From the NCBI GenBank assembly GCA_963699085.1, contig CAVOTH010000003.1, positions 496,001 through 560,000 on the forward strand: 64,000 nucleotides of DNA, read 5' to 3'. This DNA comes from Bog-756 sp963699085 (GTDB lineage: Bacteria; Actinomycetota; Acidimicrobiia; Acidimicrobiales; RAAP-2). The notes beneath the pieces are model-generated. The model ran no database searches, was not told where the DNA came from, and worked only from the letters and a program-made list of their open reading frames with translations. Shown here piece by piece: positions 25,877 through 34,977 of this stretch. Positions within the stretch are counted from its first letter, which is position 1, and each line of letters opens with the position of its first letter. Made by a program: the position numbers and the translations under genes.

Positions 25877-25892
25877 CCTCCCGATCGGGAGG
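25877..25892. terminator. Palindromic hairpin between cupin and rpsT genes
   Basis: CCTCCCGATCGGGAGG is a perfect 16-bp palindrome just past the cupin stop and 10 nt beyond the rpsT stop on the other strand. A CCTCCC/GGGAGG stem with GATC loop could end both transcripts. No T-run. Confidence 0.5.
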
Positions 25893-25901
25893 CAGTGCGG
25901 C

Positions 25902-26171
25902 TCAGGCCTCGGCTGACGCCCTGGCGGCACGCTTCATCAGCCGGGACTTGCGGTTGGCCGCCTGGTTCTTGTGGATGACGCCCTTGGCCGCGGCTTTGTC
26001 GATCCGCTTGATGGCCAGCCGGATCGTCTCATCGGCCGACTCGACATCCTCGGCGATGGCGGCGTTGGCCCGCTTGGAGCGGGTCCGCAACTCGGACCGG
26101 ACCGCCTTGTTGCGGGCCTGGCGCTTTACGGTCTGGCGGTTGCGCTTGATCTGGCTGCGAATGTTGGCCAC
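25902..26171 (-). CDS. rpsT: 30S ribosomal protein S20
   Basis: An 89-residue, very basic helical protein: MANIRSQIKRNRQTVKRQARN at the start and AKGVIHKNQAANRKSRLMKRA at the end, the typical bS20 segments that bind 16S rRNA. ATG at 26171. Divergent from lepA across a 208-nt gap, the arrangement usual in actinobacteria. Within that gap TATCCT (read leftward near 26,290) is a possible -10. Confidence 0.95.
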   Translation of the reverse strand: MANIRSQIKRNRQTVKRQARNKAVRSELRTRSKRANAAIAEDVESADETIRLAIKRIDKAAAKGVIHKNQAANRKSRLMKRAARASAEA

Positions 26172-26379
26172 TGCTTGTCCTCGTCGTCCTTAGTGCGTCG
26201 GGTCCGGGCGGCAGGAATTCACCACCGCCACGGGCTGCGTCGGGTCCCCGGGATCCCGTCCTGGGATCGTCTACCGGAGACAGTGAAGGATAGCAGTTCG
26301 GGTTCCGTGTGGCCCACCGGGCATCCGGCCCGCCCATCGGGGGTGGGCCCGTGGCTGCCTTGGGTACGCTGGTCACCCC

Positions 26380-28167
26380 GTGCTCCCCATCGACCGTATC
26401 CGCAACTTCTCCATCATCAGCCACGTCGATCATGGGAAGTCGACGCTGTCGGACCGCATCCTGGAGCTGACCGGAGCCGTGGATCCCCGCCTCATGCGCG
26501 AGCAGTACCTGGACTCGATGGACATCGAGCGTGAGCGGGGCATCACCATCAAGGCCCAGAACGTCCGGGTCCCGTGGAACAGCCACACGCTCCACCTCAT
26601 CGACACGCCCGGTCACGTCGACTTCGGCTACGAGGTCAGTCGCTCCCTGGCCGCCTGCGAGGGTGCTGTCCTCCTCGTCGACGCCTCCCAGGGAATCCAG
26701 GCCCAGACGTTGGCCAATTGCTATCAGGCTCTGGAGAACGATCTGGAGATCGTGGCCGTTCTGAACAAGATCGACCTTCCCGCCGCCGACCCCGAACGCT
26801 GTGCCGCGGAGATCGAGACGGTCCTCGGTCTGGCCGCATCGGAGATCCTCCACATCTCGGCCAAGACGGGCGAGGGTGTCCCTGCGCTGCTCGATGCCAT
26901 CGTCGAACGGATCCCCGCCCCGACCGGCGATGCGACAGCACCGTTGCGCGCGCTCATCTTCGACTCGGCCTACGACCAGTACCGCGGCGTGGTCAGCTCG
27001 ATCCGGGTGATGGACGGGACCCTCATCGCCACCGACCGTCTCCGGTTCATCCAGGCCGGGTCCAACCACGAGATCGAGGAGATCGGCATCCGCACGCCGG
27101 TGACCGTCCCGGTGGACGAACTCGGGCCCGGCGAGGTCGGTTACCTGATCGCCGGCATCAAGGACGTGGGCGGCGCCCGTTCCGGTGAGACGGTGACAAC
27201 GGCGATCCATCCGGCCACCACCCCGCTCGACGGCTACCGCGACCCGAAGCCGATGGTGTTCTGCGGCCTGTTCCCCATCGACGGCGACGAGCTGCCCGAC
27301 CTTCGTGACGCCCTCGAGAAGCTGCGGCTCAACGACGCCAGCTTCACCTACGAACCCGAATCGTCCCGCGCCCTCGGGTTCGGATTCCGCTGTGGCTTCC
27401 TCGGCCTGCTGCACATGGAGATCGTCCGCGAGCGCCTCGAACGCGAGTTCGACCTGTCGCTGATCGCCACCGCGCCGTCGGTGGCCTATCGGGCCTACCT
27501 CAACAACGGGACCGAGGTCGATGTCGACAACCCGAGTGAACTGCCCGAGCCGACCAGCCTCGATCACGTCGACGAGCCGATGCTGCGGGCCACCATCCTC
27601 TCCCCATCCGAATACACCGGCACGATCATGGAGCTGTGCCAGGGACGGCGGGCCGAGATGGTGAAGATGGACTACCTGTCGCCCGAGCGCGTCGAGTTCG
27701 TCTATGTCATCCCACTGGCCGAGGTGGTGGTGAACTTCTTCGACCAGTTGAAGAGCCGCACCAAGGGCTACGCCAGCCTGGACTATGAACCCGGTGGCTA
27801 CGCCACATCGGATCTGGTGAAGGTCGATCTGTTGATCAACCGGGTGCCGGTCGACGCCTTCTCGACCATCGTGCACAAATCCCAGGCCGACTATTACGGA
27901 CGCCGCATGGCGGAGAAGCTCCGCGAGCTGATCCCGCGCCAGATGTTCGACGTCCCCATCCAGGCCGCCATCGGCGGCCGGGTGCTCGCCCGGGAGACGG
28001 TCAAGGCCAAGCGCAAGGACGTGTTGGCCAAGTGCTACGGCGGCGACATCACCCGCAAGCGCAAGCTGTTGGAGAAGCAGAAGGAGGGGAAGAAGAAGAT
28101 GAAGAGCATCGGACGCGTCGAGGTCCCCCAGGAAGCCTTCGTCTCGGCGCTCAAGCTCGACGACTGA
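26380..28167 (+). CDS. lepA: Elongation factor 4 (LepA)
   Basis: A 595-residue translational GTPase that back-translocates or remodels stalled ribosomes. G1 SHVDHGKST, G2 RGITIK, G3 DTPGHVDF, G4 NKID are all in the first 140 residues; domain II, domain III and the LepA-specific C-terminal domain (VLAKCYGGDITRKRKLLEKQKEGKKKMK) follow. GTG at 26380 gives the canonical start LPIDRIRNFSIISH; a TACGCT box ends 9 nt upstream, so the mRNA has almost no leader. The last 17 nt overlap the convergent glycosyltransferase. Confidence 0.96.
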   Translation: MLPIDRIRNFSIISHVDHGKSTLSDRILELTGAVDPRLMREQYLDSMDIERERGITIKAQNVRVPWNSHTLHLIDTPGHVDFGYEVSRSLAACEGAVLLVDASQGIQAQTLANCYQALENDLEIVAVLNKIDLPAADPERCAAEIETVLGLAASEILHISAKTGEGVPALLDAIVERIPAPTGDATAPLRALIFDSAYDQYRGVVSSIRVMDGTLIATDRLRFIQAGSNHEIEEIGIRTPVTVPVDELGPGEVGYLIAGIKDVGGARSGETVTTAIHPATTPLDGYRDPKPMVFCGLFPIDGDELPDLRDALEKLRLNDASFTYEPESSRALGFGFRCGFLGLLHMEIVRERLEREFDLSLIATAPSVAYRAYLNNGTEVDVDNPSELPEPTSLDHVDEPMLRATILSPSEYTGTIMELCQGRRAEMVKMDYLSPERVEFVYVIPLAEVVVNFFDQLKSRTKGYASLDYEPGGYATSDLVKVDLLINRVPVDAFSTIVHKSQADYYGRRMAEKLRELIPRQMFDVPIQAAIGGRVLARETVKAKRKDVLAKCYGGDITRKRKLLEKQKEGKKKMKSIGRVEVPQEAFVSALKLDD

Positions 28168-29320
28168 TGGCCAGGAGCCGTCGGTCGGTCTCGCACCACG
28201 TCTGGCCCTGCGTGCGGGCGATGCCCGCCTCGCGCATCCGCCGACGCTCATCCGGGTCTTCGGCCAGACGGGCCAGTGCCGCCCCGAAAGCCGCCGTGTC
28301 GGTCGGGTCGAGCAGCTGACCGGCGTCGCCGACCACCTCGGGTAGCGCTCCCCGCCGGGACGCCACCACCGGTGTGCCGCAAGCCATGGCCTCGATGGCG
28401 ACCAGGCCGAACGCCTCGTCGACCACCGAAGGTACGCAGACGACGGAGGCGCGTCGATAGAGCTCACCCAGCTCCTCTTTCGGTACGAAGGGGAGGAACC
28501 CGACGTCGAGTTCCTCCCGGCGGACGACCTCCCGCAGCGACTCCTCGTACTCGGTGAGCTCGTCCCCGGCGTCATAGTCGCTGCTGCCCACCACCAAGGC
28601 CCGCATCGGGCGCCCGGTGGACGCCGCCGCCACCGACATGGCCGCCAGCATGAGGTCGGGACCCTTATGGCGACTCACCCGGCCGACGAAGAGGAGGGTG
28701 AATGGCTGGTCCCCATCGGCAGACGTGACGGATCCGTCCCCGGGTCGGAAGGCGGCGAGGTCCACCCCGTTCGGAATGACCACGGTATGTTCCGCCAGGG
28801 CCGGGACCCGATCGACGACGGTCCGTCGCAGATACTCCGACACGCACACGACCCGGTCCACGTCGGCCAATCCGCGTTCGAGCTCGTGTGGTCCGTACGA
28901 GCGGGCCAGGGCGCTGTGCAGGTAGACGACCAAAGTGGCATCGGGAAGGGCCCGCCGCCACTCGGGCACTGTTGCCGCCACGAACAGTCCCTCGTACAGG
29001 AGCACCAGGTCGGGCTCCCATGCCACAGCGGCATCCACCGCTGGGCGATAGAGGTCGCCGGTGAAGCGCCGCCTGCGCCCGACCCGACCTGCCAGCATGT
29101 CGCGCAACCGCTCTGTGCGGGTGAACCACTCCCGCGGACACGGAACAGTGAAGTCCACCGGGACCAGTTCAGTGTGGTCCATGGTGACACCGCGATTGGT
29201 GCTCACTACCAACCCGGGCGTATGGCCGGCATCGGTCTCGCACCGGACCAACTCGGCGGCCACCGTCATCAGCGTGTTGCCGCGGCGGGACAACGGCAGG
29301 GGAACGTGCAGCACGCGCAT
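28151..29320 (-). CDS. Glycosyltransferase family 4
   Basis: A 389-residue GT-B enzyme. N-terminal acceptor half begins MRVLHVPLPLSRRGNT; the donor half shows LLFVGRVSRHKGPDLML and the GT4 E-x7-E motif in EAFGLVAIEAMACGTPVVAS. It should transfer a sugar from a nucleotide donor to a surface glycan or lipid carrier. Convergent with lepA (17-nt overlap) and followed upstream by another glycosyltransferase on the same strand, 135 nt away. Belongs to the small polysaccharide block 28,151-34,461. Confidence 0.88.
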   Translation of the reverse strand: MRVLHVPLPLSRRGNTLMTVAAELVRCETDAGHTPGLVVSTNRGVTMDHTELVPVDFTVPCPREWFTRTERLRDMLAGRVGRRRRFTGDLYRPAVDAAVAWEPDLVLLYEGLFVAATVPEWRRALPDATLVVYLHSALARSYGPHELERGLADVDRVVCVSEYLRRTVVDRVPALAEHTVVIPNGVDLAAFRPGDGSVTSADGDQPFTLLFVGRVSRHKGPDLMLAAMSVAAASTGRPMRALVVGSSDYDAGDELTEYEESLREVVRREELDVGFLPFVPKEELGELYRRASVVCVPSVVDEAFGLVAIEAMACGTPVVASRRGALPEVVGDAGQLLDPTDTAAFGAALARLAEDPDERRRMREAGIARTQGQTWCETDRRLLAISRRA

Positions 29321-29455
29321 CAGCGGTCACGGTACCAGTCGGGTCCCCAACCCTACGTCGACACCGGTGCGGGGGCGAAGTGCGCATTTGGCGCGAACTC
29401 GGATCGAACACGGCCGAGTCCCGTCATAACACCACAATCCGACGACGGCCGACGT

Positions 29456-30607
29456 TCAGGCGCGCACCCCGGCGATGGCATCCCGATAGGCAGTCAGCAA
29501 GTCATCCCGCAGACCGGACATCGAGTACTGATCCCGCCAGAGGGCGCGAGCGTCCTGCTCGAGACGGTCCCGGTCGATCCCGAGCAGCTCGGTCGCGGCG
29601 GTGGCCACCGCCTCGGCGTCGAGGCCGACCCGTCGGACGGACGGCCCGGTGAGCCGCACGTCGAGCCACGGATAGGTGCTGGTTACCACGCCGCACCCCT
29701 GCCGGAGGGCCTCGAGCTGCCCGTAGGGGGCGCCGCAGTCGAGTCGGGTGGGGGCCAGGAGGACATCGGTGCGGGGCAGGATCTCCTCCAGCACGACGGA
29801 TCGGGGTGGATCGGTGAAGAGCTGAACGCCGGGATGCCCGGCCAGCATCCGCACGGCCTCGGGCGCGGCAGTGGCGATGAGCAACGTGAGCGACGGGTCC
29901 CGCTCGCGCATCAGATCGAACGCGGCCAGTGCAGTTTCCCCGCCCTTTCCGCGGTAGTCGCGCCCGATGAAGGCGAGTGTCCGGCCGTCGGATCTCCGGG
30001 CGATCCGTGGTGCGTCGGGCAATGCTGTCCCGAGCACACGGACCTGGCGGTCAGGGACGCCCCGGTCGGTCAGCCACCGGGCGAAATGCTCGCTGTAGAC
30101 CGTCATGAGGTCCGACCGGGAGGCGGTGAGCCACGGCACGTCGGCATCGGTCAGGTGCGCGAGACGGCTCTCGAGTGCGACAGCGAGAGAAGCCCTCCGG
30201 TCGGACCAACCGCGACCCTCCAGGTAGAGGATGTAGAGGGGATAACCCGCACTCGACACCACGGGGACGGCGGAATCCACCTGCCGCAGCGAGAAGATGT
30301 GGAGGTGTACGACGTCGAAGGCGTCGGGGTCGATGGTGGCGAACCACAACGGCTCGGCGAACATGAGCCCGGACCGTCTCATCGCCAATTCGCCGGTGCG
30401 TAGAGCGAACAAGCCGATGTCGGCGTGCGCCGTGGGACCCCGGCCCGGTCGGCGGCCCCGCAGCACCATCGACCCCTCCTCCAGCGCGTCAGCGTAGGTC
30501 GTATAGGTGACGCCTTCGGGCGGCTCGGCCAGCAAGGACTCGGTGTAGGAGGTGTCGCCACCGGCTCCGTCGCGGCCCGGCACGGGGCTGAACAGAAGCG
30601 CCCTCAT
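29456..30607 (-). CDS. GT4-like glycosyltransferase
   Basis: A 383-residue GT-B protein, more divergent than its neighbour. RTLAFIGRDYRGKGGETALAAF corresponds to the donor-domain start; the usual E-x7-E region is APYGQLEALRQGCGVVTS, in which the first Glu is replaced. N-terminal half has DVVHLHIFSL. ATG at 30607 near the end of a 302-nt divergent gap with the flippase gene. Same surface-glycan block. Whether it is active without the standard Glu pair is uncertain. Confidence 0.75.
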   Translation of the reverse strand: MRALLFSPVPGRDGAGGDTSYTESLLAEPPEGVTYTTYADALEEGSMVLRGRRPGRGPTAHADIGLFALRTGELAMRRSGLMFAEPLWFATIDPDAFDVVHLHIFSLRQVDSAVPVVSSAGYPLYILYLEGRGWSDRRASLAVALESRLAHLTDADVPWLTASRSDLMTVYSEHFARWLTDRGVPDRQVRVLGTALPDAPRIARRSDGRTLAFIGRDYRGKGGETALAAFDLMRERDPSLTLLIATAAPEAVRMLAGHPGVQLFTDPPRSVVLEEILPRTDVLLAPTRLDCGAPYGQLEALRQGCGVVTSTYPWLDVRLTGPSVRRVGLDAEAVATAATELLGIDRDRLEQDARALWRDQYSMSGLRDDLLTAYRDAIAGVRA

Positions 30608-30909
30608 CGCTCACCCATGTCGGTCACCCATCTCCCACACGTTCCTCGTTCTCGGTGGGTCCGCCCAGGGGCGCCACCGGGCGCCAGGCAGACCTGCTGG
30701 GACGTCGTTCTACGACCGACGCCGAGATCTTAGCGGTCGACTCTGTTGTCAACCGCCCTTCCCACATCGGTGGAACCTGTGCAGCAAAAGCCTGGACAGA
30801 GGTACCGAAGAGGTGCGGACGCGTCGACGTATCGCACGTACGTAGTCGGTGAGAAAGGGCAACTCGGGTACCATTCGACGAGGATGAGTCCACCCGATCG
30901 GCAGCTGCG
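30608..30909. other. Divergent intergenic region of the polysaccharide block
   Basis: About 300 nt, visibly less GC-rich than its surroundings. A leftward promoter candidate is TTGACA (30752-30747) with TAAGAT (30732-30727), spacer 14 nt, shorter than ideal. A rightward candidate is TACCAT at 30869-30874, 9 nt before an ATG. Nothing else recognised. Confidence 0.4.
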
Positions 30910-30913
30910 GTGA
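30884..30913 (+). CDS. Possible 9-codon upstream frame overlapping the flippase start
   Basis: ATG AGT CCA ... CGG TGA encodes MSPPDRQLR and ends in GTGA, sharing 4 nt with the flippase GTG. The -10-like TACCAT ends 9 nt before the ATG, so a near-leaderless message would be read from this ATG first and could deliver ribosomes to the flippase. Small size keeps confidence low. Confidence 0.25.
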   Translation: MSPPDRQLR

Positions 30914-32473
30914 CTGCAGCGGATCAGCCCTTCGCCAACGCCAGCCCCCGGCAGTTCATTCGCAACGCGCTCTCGTCCTACGCCAGTCTGTTCCTCGGCG
31001 TGGCCCTGAGCCTCGTGCTCACCCGGGTACTCCTGCGCGATCTCGGAACAAGCACCTACGGCTTGTGGATCGTCCTGTTGTCGATCGTCGGCTATCTGGG
31101 CCTGCTCGACGCCGGGGTATCGACCGCCACCGTGCAACGGGTGGCCAGTTTGACCGCGGCCGGGGACGACCAGGGCCTGGCGGATCTTGTCGCGCACGGC
31201 ATCGGTCTTCTTCTCGGTGTCCGGTGGCTTCGCCGTCGCCGCCACCGTGATCCTGGCGCCGTTGCTGGGCAGCATCGTCCACCTCGGGTCGATCAGCACC
31301 AAGGTGGCAGGCATCACCCTCGTCCTGCTCGGCATCATGATGTCAGCCCGGTTCGTGAATGCAGTCCCTACCGCGGTGCTGTTCGGGGTGGGTCGGAGCG
31401 ACCGGTCGGCGCAGATCGGCCTCATCGGCACGGTGGTCACCCAGCTGGCCCAGGTCGGCGTCATCATCGCCGGTGGTGGGTTGGTCTGGCTCGGCGTCGT
31501 CACGCTGGCGGGAAGCATCGCCAGCCTCATGATGACCAGCGCTCTGGCCCGGCGGATGACCGGGCACTCGGTACGGTCGGGCCACTTCGACCGGGCCCTC
31601 CTCGGCGACCTACTGCGGTTCGGGGGACGGAATACGGTGATCGCGGTCAGCGGTCTGGTCTCGTTCAGCCTCGACGCGCTGATCATCGGCATCATCCTGC
31701 CGGTGGCTCAGGTGGCGCCCTACGACGTCGCCCTCAGCACGGCCAACCTCACCCGGAACCTGACCGTGTACGGGAGCGACCTCCTCCTCCCCACGTACAC
31801 CCACTTCGAAAGCACGGAGGACCCGGTGCGCCAAGCCCGGCTCTTCTCGAGGACGGTCATGGCGACGCTGGCCATATCCCTCCCCGTCCTGGTGGCGCTG
31901 GCCGCCTTCGGCGACCCGATCCTGAAGCTGTGGTTGGTCGATGTCCCCCCCAAGACCTACTCGATCATGATTGCCCTCGGTTTCGTCACCGCCCTCGAGT
32001 TGCCGGGTCACCAGTGCTTCATCTTCCTGACCGGCATCGGACGCAACCAGCTGATGGTGCGGATGGCGGTGCTGGGCGCCACCATCAACTTGATCGGGAC
32101 CATCGCCGCCACCTTCTGGCTGGGCCCGATCGGCCCAGCGATCGGCTCCCTGCCGGCTGTGTTGGTCATCGACTTCACCATCCTGCCGGTCATCGTGTGC
32201 CGTCACCTCCAGATCCCGGTGCGCCAATACGCGCGCGATGCGCTGCTACCGGTGCTCCCGTCGGTGGCCATCGCGGGGCTCGTGGCCCTGCTGGTGCTCG
32301 GTCTGTTCCCCACCCACGCCGGTGCCTCGACGTTCCGAGGTGGTGTGCACGCCCTGATCGGTGCATCGGTCGTGGTGCTGGCGGCATGGGCGGTCATGGC
32401 CGGGATCACCCTGCGCCTCGAGCCAGATGTCCGCACCGCGATCCTGACCAAGTTGCGGCGCGGACCGCGGTGA
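30910..32473 (+). pseudogene. Polysaccharide flippase (Wzx/MATE-like, MurJ superfamily), frameshift near 31,190
   Basis: The two frames together give one ~520-residue, 12-14-helix lipid-linked oligosaccharide flippase. Frame 1 from GTG 30910 carries FIRNALSSYASLFLGVALSL and YGLWIVLLSIVGYLGLLDAG, the standard start of O-antigen/teichoic-acid export proteins. The frame moves by one base around 31,180-31,195 and continues RTASVFFSVSGGFAVAATV to 32473. Helices are preserved on both sides, so an inserted base in the read is likely. It would flip a lipid-linked glycan made by the two neighbouring glycosyltransferases. Confidence 0.82.
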
Positions 32474-32592
32474 GGCCCACGACTACCATCGCCGGAGATG
32501 GAATTCACGCCCGATTGCCTCCGAGCTGGAACCGGCCTCACCCGCCCCTGCCGGCTGCCGGCGCGCCCCATGTCGGGTGACAGGATCACACG

Positions 32593-34461
32593 ATGACCGA
32601 GTCGGCCATCGCAGGCGCGGCGGTGGGTGAGTCCACGGCGGTGCCCACGTGGTTCGGCCCCGAGGACCGTCCGCTCTTCGGCTGGATCCACGTACCGGCG
32701 GAGCCGAATGGTCACGGCGTCGTCCTGTGCCCGTCGATCGGGCTCGAGGGTGAGGCCTGCCAGATGGCCTATCGCTATCTGGCCACGCGGTTGGCCGAGT
32801 TGGGGTGCACCGTTCTCCGCTTCGACTATCACGGCACCGGCGACTCGACCGGTCTTCTGGACGACCCCGATCTGGTGGTCGAGTGGATGGCGGACATCGC
32901 CGAGTGTCTGGACTACCTGCGGGGTGCCGGGGCCACCCGGCTCCACCTGGTCGGGGCCCGGCTGGGAGCGACGCTGGCGGCCCGGGCGGCGAGCGAGGAT
33001 GATGACGTCGAGTCGCTCACCCTGTGGTACCCATGGACCCAGGGGAGCCAGTTCCTGCGCTATCAGCGGGCCTTGCGGCGCCTGTATGCGGTCAGCGACG
33101 AGCCCGAGTCGAGCAACGGCGCCACCGAGATCCCCGGGTACGTCCTCGATGCCGACCTCACCGCTGATCTGGGAGCTCTGGACAGCCGACGAATCGAACG
33201 TGAATTTCCCAAGGCGGTGCTACTCATCGACGCCGCCGACCCCGTGACCGGCGAAGTGAGCCGGCCCGAGTTCGGACCGGAGTGGAGCATCCGGCGGCCA
33301 GGGACCGGCTTGGACAGCCTTTTCGGGGTGGAGTTGATGCTCGCCGCGGTCGCCGAGGAAGACGTCGAAGCCGTGTGCGACTTCATCATGGCCAGCGGAT
33401 CGACCGGAGAGCCCGTCGCCATCGAGCCGGAAGTCAGGACGTCCGCACGGGTGGAGGCGCCCGGTGGGCAGCCGGTGGTCGAGCGGCCCGTCACCTTCGG
33501 CCCCTTCGGTCTGTTCGGGATCCTGGCCGAGCCGGCCGGACCGACCCCGCACGGCGTGCGGGGCACCCGGATGCGCACGTCGACCGGACCGGTGCCCGAG
33601 TTCGCCTCGGCGCTCTTCCTCAACGCCGGCAGCCTTCACCATGTCGGGCCCGGGCGCCAGTGGGTGGAGCTCAGCCGCCACTGGGCCGCTGAGGGTGTCC
33701 GCTGCCTGCGCATGGACATCGGGAGTCTCGGCGACAGCCCGGTCACCGGTCCTCCGGGCCTGCTCTCGAGCTACCCGCAGGCCGCGCTGGACGACGTGAA
33801 CGAGGGAGTCCAGTTCCTATCGCCGGACGACCCCGGTCAGGTGCTGCTCCTCGGGCTGTGCGCCGGGGCCTACCACGCCTTGCTCGCCGCCCCCTCGACC
33901 GGTGTCGGAGGGGTCGCCATCCTCAACCCTCTTCGACTCCCTTCGCCAGACGGGGGTCCCGAGTCGATGGGTGACCCCGTCGAAGGGGCGCCACAAGATG
34001 ACCCCATCGAAGAGGCCGGGTTGGACCAATGGTCGGGCTCCGACGAGGAGGAGGAACGTGGCGTGCACCCCCCGAGGCGGCGCTTCCTCGGCACCCTGCG
34101 CGACAAGGGCGTGTTCCGTCCGCTGACCAAGCGCATTCCGGACCGCATCTGGTGGGCGACCCGCCTGGGATCCAACGGCAAGGACCCGGTCGAGGCGCTC
34201 AGCCGGGTCGTCGACAGTGGTGCGTCGCTCTACATCGTGATCGGGCCGGACGAGTGGCCGGGGATCGGCCGTGGCCGTGCCCACGAGCTGAAGCAGGTGG
34301 CACGCTCGGGTTCGTTCGCCATCAGCTACGTCCCGACCCTCGATCACAGCTTCCACGTGGCCAGTGGCCGGCGGGACGCGCTGGCCATGCTGAACCAGTG
34401 GGTCCTCGGGACCGGTCCGGGTGGACCCGAGACGCCGCGGGGGACGAAGACGATCTCCTGA
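32593..34461 (+). CDS. Tandem alpha/beta-hydrolase protein with non-standard nucleophile elbows
   Basis: A 622-residue protein made of two alpha/beta-hydrolase domains. Domain 1 (about 20-260): FDYHGTGDSTG, then the elbow LVGARLGATLA, where the nucleophile position of G-x-S-x-G is Arg. Domain 2 (about 300-610): RMDIGSLGDSP, elbow LLLGLCAGAYHAL with Cys in that position, and a late HSFHV that can supply the His. Similar GxRxGA and GxCxGA elbows occur in hydrolase pairs of exosortase/polysaccharide clusters, normally encoded as two genes. Domain 1 is probably not a serine hydrolase; domain 2 could be a thiol esterase or acyltransferase acting on the glycan. An acidic linker follows (EAGLDQWSGSDEEEE). 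ATG at 32593. Confidence 0.75.
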   Translation: MTESAIAGAAVGESTAVPTWFGPEDRPLFGWIHVPAEPNGHGVVLCPSIGLEGEACQMAYRYLATRLAELGCTVLRFDYHGTGDSTGLLDDPDLVVEWMADIAECLDYLRGAGATRLHLVGARLGATLAARAASEDDDVESLTLWYPWTQGSQFLRYQRALRRLYAVSDEPESSNGATEIPGYVLDADLTADLGALDSRRIEREFPKAVLLIDAADPVTGEVSRPEFGPEWSIRRPGTGLDSLFGVELMLAAVAEEDVEAVCDFIMASGSTGEPVAIEPEVRTSARVEAPGGQPVVERPVTFGPFGLFGILAEPAGPTPHGVRGTRMRTSTGPVPEFASALFLNAGSLHHVGPGRQWVELSRHWAAEGVRCLRMDIGSLGDSPVTGPPGLLSSYPQAALDDVNEGVQFLSPDDPGQVLLLGLCAGAYHALLAAPSTGVGGVAILNPLRLPSPDGGPESMGDPVEGAPQDDPIEEAGLDQWSGSDEEEERGVHPPRRRFLGTLRDKGVFRPLTKRIPDRIWWATRLGSNGKDPVEALSRVVDSGASLYIVIGPDEWPGIGRGRAHELKQVARSGSFAISYVPTLDHSFHVASGRRDALAMLNQWVLGTGPGGPETPRGTKTIS

Positions 34462-34476
34462 CCGGGATCTCCGGCC

Positions 34477-34884
34477 TTACTCGCCGGACCCGTCCGAAGG
34501 TTCCGCCTGCCCGGTGGGAGGTTGTGAACGGATGACGGCGACCGTCTTGGTCGGATCATCGGGATCGAAGTGGAGGATGATCGGGGCGTCGGGATCCTCG
34601 GGTTCGCCCGGTGCCTCCATGACGAAAGCGGGGACCTCGCGTTTCTGCTCGAGTGCCTGCTGTAACCCGAGTGCGATGCCCGAGAGCACGGCGCCCGCGG
34701 CTGAGCGCTTCATCCAGTTGTTGAAACGGAGCGGGTCATGGGGACCGGGGTCGTCGACCGGGTCGGTCGTCGGTCGTTCGACCGGGTGGGGCGTCGGTCC
34801 GTCCAACTCTGACCCGACCTCGTCGCCGGCCGCCGACTCGACCTCGCCGGGATCCGATCCCGGAGCAGTGTCCACCCGCCCCAC
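34477..34884 (-). CDS. Conserved hypothetical protein, acidic, with one hydrophobic helix
   Basis: About 135 residues from GTG 34884; an in-frame ATG at 34995 would reach into the divergent regulator gene and is less likely. The N-terminal half is low-complexity Pro/Asp/Glu; the conserved-looking part is FNNWMKRSAAGAVLSGIALGLQQALEQKREVPAFVMEA, an amphipathic helix with a weakly hydrophobic core, then DPDAPIILHFDPDDPTKTVAVIR. I do not recognise the family. Convergent with the hydrolase gene and divergent from the DtxR-type regulator. Confidence 0.6.
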   Translation of the reverse strand: MGRVDTAPGSDPGEVESAAGDEVGSELDGPTPHPVERPTTDPVDDPGPHDPLRFNNWMKRSAAGAVLSGIALGLQQALEQKREVPAFVMEAPGEPEDPDAPIILHFDPDDPTKTVAVIRSQPPTGQAEPSDGSGE

Positions 34885-34965
34885 GGTACTGCCCGGTCCG
34901 GCTGTGGCATTCGGAGCCCCGGGGGCATCGGCCTTCGTCCCGGAGCGACTCGAACGCCCTTGCCG

Positions 34966-34971
34966 TAGGAT
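34966..34971 (+). promoter_or_regulatory. -10 box TAGGAT for leaderless DtxR-family mRNA
   Basis: TAGGAT ends 6 nt before the GTG at 34978, so transcription should start on the start codon itself. No ribosome site lies upstream. No clear -35 hexamer. Confidence 0.5.
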
Positions 34972-34977
34972 CGGACC

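Noticed and set aside
26029..28575. An 848-codon open frame on the minus strand across lepA
   Set aside because: It is the antisense of lepA and rpsT surroundings; long antisense frames are normal at this GC content, and its translation is low-complexity with no domain.
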